From the NCBI GenBank assembly GCA_025352185.1, contig JANXTV010000066.1, positions 1 to 7,439 on the forward strand: DNA of 7,439 nt, given 5' to 3'. The DNA comes from Oligoflexia bacterium (GTDB lineage: Bacteria > Bdellovibrionota > UBA1018). Shown here piece by piece: positions 1 to 5,284 of this stretch (position 1 is its first letter; every line of letters begins with the position of its first letter). Under the pieces are notes generated by a model that ran no database searches, was not told where the DNA came from, and saw only the letters and a list, made by a program, of their open reading frames with translations. The position numbers were made by a program, and so were the translations under genes.

Positions 1-531
1 AAGCCCGATCTCCGCGCTGAGCCGGAAATTCGGCTTAAGTCGGTACGACGCGCCCCCCATGAACGCAATCGAGTTCTTAAATTTCACATCGCTCGACGTG
101 CTCGCGCCGGCGACTGTATTCGTGGTGGTCCCTTTCGGTGAAAGGTTCATCCCCATCGAAAAAACGGCCGCCCATTCGCTCCGGCCGTTTAGAGCCGACG
201 GTTTCGCCGCGCTCGCGCGGCGGGCGCCCGGTTTTTGTTCGGAGGCGACGGGCATCGCTTCGGGAGCGCCCGGATCGGGGGACCCTGCTTTCACACACTT
301 CTGGTTTACGCCGTAGGTGCCCGCTTCGGTTTTAAATACCGTGAACTTTTCGTCTTTCAGAATTTGGGAATTCGAAAGTGCGTAGCCTTCAAACGTCGAG
401 GAATCGATTTGCTTCCACGCCTTTCCGTCGAGCTTATAGACCTTACATCCGGAAGAAAGGTCGAGAGCACGATCATTCGCCGAAGCGGAAGGAGTATTTA
501 AAAATCCGAGAAGCGCGAGGAGCAGGATCAT
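1..531 (-). CDS. Secreted, probable outer-membrane beta-barrel protein (3' end missing)
   Basis: I do not recognise the family. The first 177 residues are visible and the frame stays open to the window edge, so the C-terminus is missing. A signal peptide is evident: a leucine-rich core at residues 2-11 and a likely cleavage site after Ser-Ala-Ser-Ala (residue 18), although the n-region has no Lys or Arg, which is unusual. A small module follows at about 20-80, bounded by Cys29 and Cys79, which could form a disulfide. A Pro/Ala/Lys/Ser-rich linker spans about 81-115. From 118 onward, alternating strands (WAAVFSMGMNL, then SIAFMGGASYRL and FRLSAEIGL) look like the first strands of an outer-membrane barrel. 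The ATG lies 2 nt after the ppdK stop, with GGAAG at 540-544 eight nt upstream, and an in-frame stop slightly further upstream excludes a longer start. This implies translational coupling to ppdK. The barrel assignment is inferred from strand pattern only. Confidence 0.8.
   Translation of the reverse strand, partial: MILLLALLGFLNTPSASANDRALDLSSGCKVYKLDGKAWKQIDSSTFEGYALSNSQILKDEKFTVFKTEAGTYGVNQKCVKAGSPDPGAPEAMPVASEQKPGARRASAAKPSALNGRSEWAAVFSMGMNLSPKGTTTNTVAGASTSSDVKFKNSIAFMGGASYRLKPNFRLSAEIGL
159..190 (-). terminator. Terminator-like hairpin with T6 tract inside a coding region
   Basis: On the minus strand AAACGGCCG (190-182) pairs perfectly with CGGCCGTTT (170-162) across an 11-nt loop, and the second arm runs directly into six T residues (164-159). 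This has the form of an intrinsic terminator with an A-tract, GC stem and U-tract. It sits within the open reading frame of the envelope protein, at the transition from linker to barrel, so it may be an intragenic attenuator or simply chance. The structure is seen directly; its function is not established. Confidence 0.3.
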
Positions 532-533
532 AG

Positions 534-3359
534 TTATTTCTTCCGTTGTTTATCGCGTAAAGTCGCTTGGGCCGCGGCTAGTTTTGCGATTGGTACTCGG
601 TAAGGGGAACAGCTGACGTAATCCAGGCCATATTCATGACAGAGCACGACGCTCGAGGGGTCTCCCCCGTGCTCGCCGCAAATTCCGACTTTCAATCCCT
701 TACGTTCCGCTCGACCTTCATGAATCGCAATATCAATTAACCGCCCCACTCCGTGCGGGTCCAGCGTCGCGAAGGGATCTTTTTCGTAGATCTTCGCTTC
801 GAGGTAATCCTTCAGAAAAAGCCCGGAGTCGTCCCGAGAAAGTCCGTAGGTCGTTTGGGTGAGATCGTTCGTACCGAAGCTAAAGAAGTCCGCGTACTTC
901 GCAATTTCTCCCGCGGTGAGCGCCGCGCGAGGGAGTTCGATCATCGTGCCGATGAGGTACGGGATCTTCTTTCCGTATTCCGCGAAAATCCGTTCTACTT
1001 CTTCGACGCAGTACTCCCGGACGAACCTAAGTTCGCGCCAGTCGCCTACGAGCGGGATCATGATCTCGGGAGTAATGGCGAAGCCTTCTTCTTTCACGAG
1101 CTCGCAAGCCGCTTCCATGATCGCGCGGATCTGGGTGAGGTAGATCTCCGGATAACTGATCCCGAGACGAACGCCCCGGTGTCCGAGCATCGGGTTAAAT
1201 TCGTGGAGCGTTTCCTGCTTCCGCTTTAATCGCTCGAAAGAGACATCGATCTTCTTCGAGAGCGCGTGAAGTTCCTCGTCCGTGTGGGGAATAAATTCGT
1301 GAAGGGGGGGATCGAGTAAGCGGATCGTTACGGGAAACCCCTTCATTTCTCTGAAAATTCCCTTAAAATCACTCTTCTGCATCGGGAGTATTTTTTCGAG
1401 GGCCCGGGTTCTCGCATCGAGCGTATCGGCGAGAATCATCTCGCGAACGGCATCGATTCGGTCCGCTTCGAAAAACATATGCTCCGTTCGGCAGAGCCCG
1501 ATTCCTTCGGCCCCGAAGCCGCGCGCGACTTTCGAATCCTGGGGAGTGTCGGCGTTCGTGCGGACCTTAAGGGTACGCACTTCATCGACCCAGGTCATGA
1601 GTTTCCGGAAGTTATCGTCTAGGGACGGTAAGATCGTCGGGACTCGCCCCTTGATCACTTCGCCCGTGGAACCTTCGAGGGTAATCCACTCACCCTCGAG
1701 AATGGTCGTGGCGCCGGCCTGGAACTTCTTTCCTTCATACGTAATTTTAGTCGCTGAACACCCAGCGACGCAGCACTTTCCCATTCCACGGGCGACGACG
1801 GCCGCGTGGGACGTCATGCCTCCACGGGCGGTCAGAATTCCCTCGGCGACCGACATCCCGTGAATATCTTCCGGAGAAGTTTCAATCCGGACGAGAATGA
1901 CTTTCCGTCCGAGTTCCTTCACCCACTTCTCGGCGGTATCAGGATCGAAGACGACTTGTCCGCTGGCGGCGCCTGGAGAGGCGGGAAGTCCTCGGGCAAT
2001 CACTTCTTTACGGGCCTTCGGATCGAGCCTCGGATGGAGGAGTTGGTCGAGTTGGTCAGGGGCGACCCGGAGAATCGCTTCGGTTTTTGAAATGAGTTTC
2101 TCGGCGACCATGTCGACGGCGATTTTTACCGCCGCGGGCGCGGTACGTTTACCGTTCCGGGTCTGCAGCATATAGAGCTTACCCTTTTCGATCGTGAACT
2201 CGATATCCTGCATATCGCGGTAATGCTTTTCGAGCTTCTGGTAAACCTTAACCAGGTCCCCGTATGCCTTCGGCATGAGACTCTCGAGCGTCTTCAACGT
2301 TTTCGTCTCGCCCGTCCGAGATGATTCGTTAATCGGCTGCGGAGTGCGAATCCCGGAAACAACGTCTTCGCCTTGGGCGTTCACGAGGTATTCTCCGAAA
2401 AACTTTTTCACTCCCGTAGAGGGGTCGCGGGTGAACGCTACGCCGGTCGCGCAGTCGTTGCCCATATTCCCGAACACCATGGCTTGGACGTTTACGGCGG
2501 TTCCCCAGGAAGCGGGGATATCGTTTAATTTTCGGTACGTATTTGCCCGCGGATTCATCCACGAAGAAAATACCGCGCCGATCGCGCCGCGAAGCTGTTC
2601 CCACGGATCTTCCGGGAACTGGCGACCATTCGACTTCACGATTTGTTTAAATTTAGAGACCAGGAGGCGAAGGTCATCGGCCGAAAGTTCCGTATCGTTT
2701 TCGACTCCGCGCTCGTGTTTTAAGTCCTCGAGTGCCACTTCGAAATGATTCGAATGAATATTTAAAACGACGTGGCCGTACATCGAAACGAATCGTCGGT
2801 AGGAGTCATAGGCGAAGCGAGCGTCCTTCGAGTTCTCGACGAGCCCGTGAATCGTTCGGTCGTTTAATCCGAGGTTTAGGATCGTATCCATCATCCCCGG
2901 CATGGAAGCGCGAGCTCCCGATCGAACGGAAACGAGGAGGGGATTTTTCGCGTCGCCGAAGTCTTTACCGATTTGTTTCTCGATTTTCGCGACCGCAGCT
3001 TTCAGTTCCGCCTCGAGCGACGCCGGATATTTCTTTTCGGAAGCGTAGAAGTAAGTACAGACTTCGGTCGTGATCGTGAAACCGGGAGGAACGGGGAGAC
3101 CGAGTTTCATCATCCCGTGGAGGTTTGCGCCCTTACCGCCGAGAAGATCTTTCATCGTCTCGGAACCATCCGCTTTTCCACCGCCGAAACTGAAAATATA
3201 TTTCGGCGAGGCCTTACCGATCGCCTTCGCTCCCGACGACTTCGCCGCAGCCGTACGCTTTAAGGTCTTTATGACCTTAAAGCTCGGCCGGGCCATTTTC
3301 TTCGGTAGCGGCTTTTTAGACTTACTTGCCCCAGTTTTCGATTTGGTCACGGATGACAT
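534..3359 (-). CDS. ppdK: Pyruvate, phosphate dikinase (PPDK)
   Basis: Cytoplasmic enzyme that reversibly converts ATP, phosphate and pyruvate to AMP, pyrophosphate and phosphoenolpyruvate, linking glycolysis and gluconeogenesis. From about residue 53 the protein matches the bacterial PPDK family end to end. The N-terminal nucleotide-binding domain (about 53-410) has GGKG at 74-77 and SVRSGARASMPGMMDT at 144-159. The swivelling phosphohistidine domain has GGMTSHAAVVARG at 513-525, with catalytic His518 and, two residues before it, Thr516, the position phosphorylated by PPDK regulatory proteins in other organisms. The C-terminal PEP/pyruvate barrel has GLCRTEHMFF (621-630), GTMIELPRAAL (804-814), FFSFGTNDLTQ (825-835) and GICGEHGGDP (892-901) with catalytic Cys894. 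The enzyme looks intact. At 941 residues it exceeds the usual length of about 875-890 because of a basic, low-complexity extension at 1-52. The chosen ATG overlaps glyQS by 38 nt and has GGAG at 3370-3373, ten nt upstream. The alternative ATG at 3296 (Met22) has only a weak GAAG. Confidence 0.97.
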   Translation of the reverse strand: MSSVTKSKTGASKSKKPLPKKMARPSFKVIKTLKRTAAAKSSGAKAIGKASPKYIFSFGGGKADGSETMKDLLGGKGANLHGMMKLGLPVPPGFTITTEVCTYFYASEKKYPASLEAELKAAVAKIEKQIGKDFGDAKNPLLVSVRSGARASMPGMMDTILNLGLNDRTIHGLVENSKDARFAYDSYRRFVSMYGHVVLNIHSNHFEVALEDLKHERGVENDTELSADDLRLLVSKFKQIVKSNGRQFPEDPWEQLRGAIGAVFSSWMNPRANTYRKLNDIPASWGTAVNVQAMVFGNMGNDCATGVAFTRDPSTGVKKFFGEYLVNAQGEDVVSGIRTPQPINESSRTGETKTLKTLESLMPKAYGDLVKVYQKLEKHYRDMQDIEFTIEKGKLYMLQTRNGKRTAPAAVKIAVDMVAEKLISKTEAILRVAPDQLDQLLHPRLDPKARKEVIARGLPASPGAASGQVVFDPDTAEKWVKELGRKVILVRIETSPEDIHGMSVAEGILTARGGMTSHAAVVARGMGKCCVAGCSATKITYEGKKFQAGATTILEGEWITLEGSTGEVIKGRVPTILPSLDDNFRKLMTWVDEVRTLKVRTNADTPQDSKVARGFGAEGIGLCRTEHMFFEADRIDAVREMILADTLDARTRALEKILPMQKSDFKGIFREMKGFPVTIRLLDPPLHEFIPHTDEELHALSKKIDVSFERLKRKQETLHEFNPMLGHRGVRLGISYPEIYLTQIRAIMEAACELVKEEGFAITPEIMIPLVGDWRELRFVREYCVEEVERIFAEYGKKIPYLIGTMIELPRAALTAGEIAKYADFFSFGTNDLTQTTYGLSRDDSGLFLKDYLEAKIYEKDPFATLDPHGVGRLIDIAIHEGRAERKGLKVGICGEHGGDPSSVVLCHEYGLDYVSCSPYRVPIAKLAAAQATLRDKQRKK
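3257..3283 (-). repeat. Perfect 11-bp inverted repeat (mRNA hairpin) at the start of ppdK
   Basis: GCTTTAAGGTC (3257-3267) and GACCTTAAAGC (3273-3283) are exact reverse complements separated by a 5-nt loop. The hairpin lies 38 nt beyond the glyQS stop codon and begins 10 nt after the second possible ppdK start (ATG at 3296). It is encoded within the basic N-terminal extension of PPDK, not in the conserved core. No T-run follows on the minus strand, so it is not a classical intrinsic terminator. It could stabilise or mark the 3' end of a processed glyQS transcript, or modulate ppdK translation. The repeat is seen directly; the roles are inference. Confidence 0.6.
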
Positions 3360-4683
3360 GAATCAATTTCTCCGCCGGAATTCGGGTTTGTTCCATCGTA
3401 TCGCGGTGACGGAGGGTCACCGAGTGGTTCGTTAAGGTATCGAAATCGATCGTCACGCCGAAAGGAGTGCCGATCTCATCTTGGCGGCGATAGCGTTTTC
3501 CGATGGAACCCGAGACGTCCGAGGTCACCCGGAAGTGTTTCTTTAGATCGGCGTAGAGTTTATCGGAATACTCCGTAAGCTCCGGTTTCTTCATGAGTGG
3601 GAAAACGGCGACTTTATAGGGAGAAAGTTTCGGGTGCATCTGGAGCCAGGTGCGGTCCCCGTCGAAACGATAGGAATCGCAAAGTGCCGCGAGGACCGCT
3701 CGGTCGCATCCGACCGAGGTCTCGACGATGTACGGAATGTATTTTTCTTTCGTCGATTCATCGAAATAGAGCAGATTTTTTCCGCTGAATTCCTGGTGGC
3801 GACCGAGGTCGAAGTCGGTCCGATTATGGATCCCCTCAAGCTCGCTCCAGCCGATCGGAAATTCGTATTCAATATCGAACGCCGCCTTCGCGTAGTGGGC
3901 GAGATCCGCACCCGCGTGCGCATGGAAACGAAGTTTTTCTTTTCTAATTCCGTTATCGTAATGCCACTGAATCCGGTCGGCTTTCCACTTTTCGAACCAT
4001 TCCATGTCGGTTCCGGGCTTCACGAAGAATTGCATCTCCATTTGCTCGAACTCGCGGGTTCGGAAGATGAAATTTCCGGGTGTGATTTCATTCCGGAACG
4101 CTTTTCCGATTTGGGCGATCCCAAATGGCACCTTCTGGCGTGAACTCTGCGCGACGTTCAGGAAGTTTACGTAAATACCTTGGGCCGTTTCCGGACGCAG
4201 GTAAACGACCGATCCGGTTTCTTCAAGCGGACCCATATGGGTCTTAAACATGAGATTAAAATTTCTCGGCTCGGTGAGTTCACACGCTCCGCCGGCGCCC
4301 GCATTTTTAGAAGGCTTTTGGCCGCAGGGAGAAGAGTCGAGCTTATCGGCGCGAAAACGGCCCTTACAGGTTTTACAGTCAACCATCGGATCGACGAAGC
4401 CGGCGACGTGTCCAGACGCTTCCCAAACTTTTGGGTGCATGAGGATCGCCGCATCGAGGCCCTCGATATCTTCGCGGTCGCACATCGAGCGCCACCACGT
4501 TTCCTTCATATTCCGTTTCAGTTCGACGCCGAGCGGACCGTAGTCCCAGGTCGACCCGATCCCCCCGTAAATTTCCGAGGAGGGGAAAACGAACCCGCGT
4601 TGTTTCGAAAGCGAAACGAGGGTCGCCATATCTTTTAGATCTTGTACGGGGCCGGCCGGCTTAGTCTGGACTTCTTCGCTCAT
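3322..4683 (-). CDS. glyQS: Glycyl-tRNA synthetase, single-chain (alpha2) class II type
   Basis: Cytoplasmic enzyme that attaches glycine to tRNA-Gly using ATP. The 453-residue product is the homodimeric single-chain form, not the separate GlyQ/GlyS alpha2-beta2 form common in many bacteria. Class II features appear in order: the motif 1 region with EIYGGIGSTWDYGPLG (37-52), motif 2 with FRNEI (196-200) followed by RTREFEQMEMQFF (208-220), and motif 3 with ETSVGCDRAVLAAL (321-334). A cysteine cluster in the insertion domain (Cys103, Cys106, Cys120, Cys134) may bind zinc. The anticodon-binding domain occupies about 353-453, beginning near KLSPYKVAVFPL and containing GTPFGVTIDFDT (405-416). I chose the ATG at 4683 because GAGGGA (4687-4692) lies just upstream. 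An in-frame TTG at 4722 would add 13 residues of no family resemblance. The 3' end overlaps ppdK by 38 nt. All signature motifs are present and the gene looks functional. Confidence 0.96.
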   Translation of the reverse strand: MSEEVQTKPAGPVQDLKDMATLVSLSKQRGFVFPSSEIYGGIGSTWDYGPLGVELKRNMKETWWRSMCDREDIEGLDAAILMHPKVWEASGHVAGFVDPMVDCKTCKGRFRADKLDSSPCGQKPSKNAGAGGACELTEPRNFNLMFKTHMGPLEETGSVVYLRPETAQGIYVNFLNVAQSSRQKVPFGIAQIGKAFRNEITPGNFIFRTREFEQMEMQFFVKPGTDMEWFEKWKADRIQWHYDNGIRKEKLRFHAHAGADLAHYAKAAFDIEYEFPIGWSELEGIHNRTDFDLGRHQEFSGKNLLYFDESTKEKYIPYIVETSVGCDRAVLAALCDSYRFDGDRTWLQMHPKLSPYKVAVFPLMKKPELTEYSDKLYADLKKHFRVTSDVSGSIGKRYRRQDEIGTPFGVTIDFDTLTNHSVTLRHRDTMEQTRIPAEKLIHVIRDQIENWGK

Positions 4684-4718
4684 AGATCCCTCAGAAGTAA
4701 CAAACCGGGGGGGGATCT
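4684..4718 (-). promoter_or_regulatory. glyQS ribosome-binding site and possible masking stem
   Basis: GAGGGA at 4692-4687 gives a strong Shine-Dalgarno at good spacing from the ATG at 4683, which decides that start over the upstream TTG at 4722. On the minus strand AGATCCC (4718-4712) can pair with GGGATCT (4690-4684), the latter including part of this Shine-Dalgarno and reaching the base next to the ATG. The loop is 21 nt and begins with the rest of a run of eight C residues (4714-4707). The pairing could partly hide the ribosome-binding site. The rest of the 88-nt gap (4719-4771) shows no convincing -35/-10 pair or terminator. Confidence 0.45.
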
Positions 4719-4771
4719 TCAACGAAGGCGGAGCGCGTTAGACGTAGAATATTCCTGAGAATTCCCGGGTA

Positions 4772-5251
4772 CTAGTCGCGGAGGATCTCGGATTCGGGAA
4801 TTTTATCAAACGACGCGCTTTCACACGGTTTACCGTCCCGCTTAATACAGAGCTGGTCGATGAAATCGATTCCGAAACTGAGTTTCCCACCTTCGGAGAC
4901 GCGGACATCTCCACGGAGTGCTTCCGCGACTATTTTCGGGAGAGGATAGACGGCTCGGTGACCTTCGTCGTCGATGTATCCCTTCGGATATCGGTACTGC
5001 ATTCGGTATTTACCGTCGAGGCAGAGGATGCGGTCCGTCGTTAGTCCGGTATTTTCCTTCTGTTCGGGGATTTGCTGCATCCGGACGCCTTCGCATCCGG
5101 CAGGGATGTTCACGAAAGTTCCGATGTGGGCTTCTTGATCGACGTGCGTCCAGAGGCCGGCGATCGCGGTGCAGTCACATTTTTCTCCCGCGTAGGTGAC
5201 GCCCGCGAGGAAGAGGAAGGAGACGGAAAGTAAGTTCAGCATCGTTTTCAT
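4772..5251 (-). CDS. Small secreted six-cysteine protein of unknown function
   Basis: I do not recognise the family. The 159-residue product begins with a typical Sec signal peptide: Lys2, a hydrophobic core at about 5-18, and a likely cleavage after Thr-Tyr-Ala (residue 21). No lipobox cysteine is placed for lipidation, so it is probably a soluble periplasmic or exported protein of about 138 residues. The mature part has six cysteines (25, 27, 53, 77, 135, 143), an even number consistent with three disulfides. It mixes short strand-like stretches (GTFVNIPAGCEGVRM at 44-58, KYRMQYRYP at 81-89) with loops. The ATG at 5251 is preceded by GGGAG six nt upstream, supporting this start. It begins 33 nt after the stop of the large upstream gene, so the two are probably cotranscribed and may act in the same compartment. 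Nothing visible indicates an enzymatic activity. Confidence 0.85.
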   Translation of the reverse strand: MKTMLNLLSVSFLFLAGVTYAGEKCDCTAIAGLWTHVDQEAHIGTFVNIPAGCEGVRMQQIPEQKENTGLTTDRILCLDGKYRMQYRYPKGYIDDEGHRAVYPLPKIVAEALRGDVRVSEGGKLSFGIDFIDQLCIKRDGKPCESASFDKIPESEILRD

Positions 5252-5284
5252 AGTTTTCTCCCGAAGGGTAAGTGAGTAGCTAGT

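Noticed and set aside
753..1229. 158-codon plus-strand open frame antisense to ppdK
   Set aside because: It lies wholly opposite conserved PPDK codons and its Arg-rich product has no domain-like pattern; codon bias in the real gene explains the open frame.
1304..1310. Run of seven G (C7 in ppdK) as a phase-variation tract
   Set aside because: It encodes the conserved Asp-Pro-Pro-Leu-His of PPDK in frame and is explained by proline codons.
3634..4143. 169-codon plus-strand open frame antisense to glyQS
   Set aside because: It overlaps the catalytic core of glyQS on the opposite strand and shows no recognisable motifs.
4684..4722. TTG at 4722 as the glyQS start, adding 13 residues
   Set aside because: The ATG at 4683 has a strong Shine-Dalgarno and the extra residues do not resemble the family.
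4719..4771. Promoter with TATTCT-like -10 in the 88-nt gap
   Set aside because: No acceptable -35 element at the right distance; the match is too weak to list.
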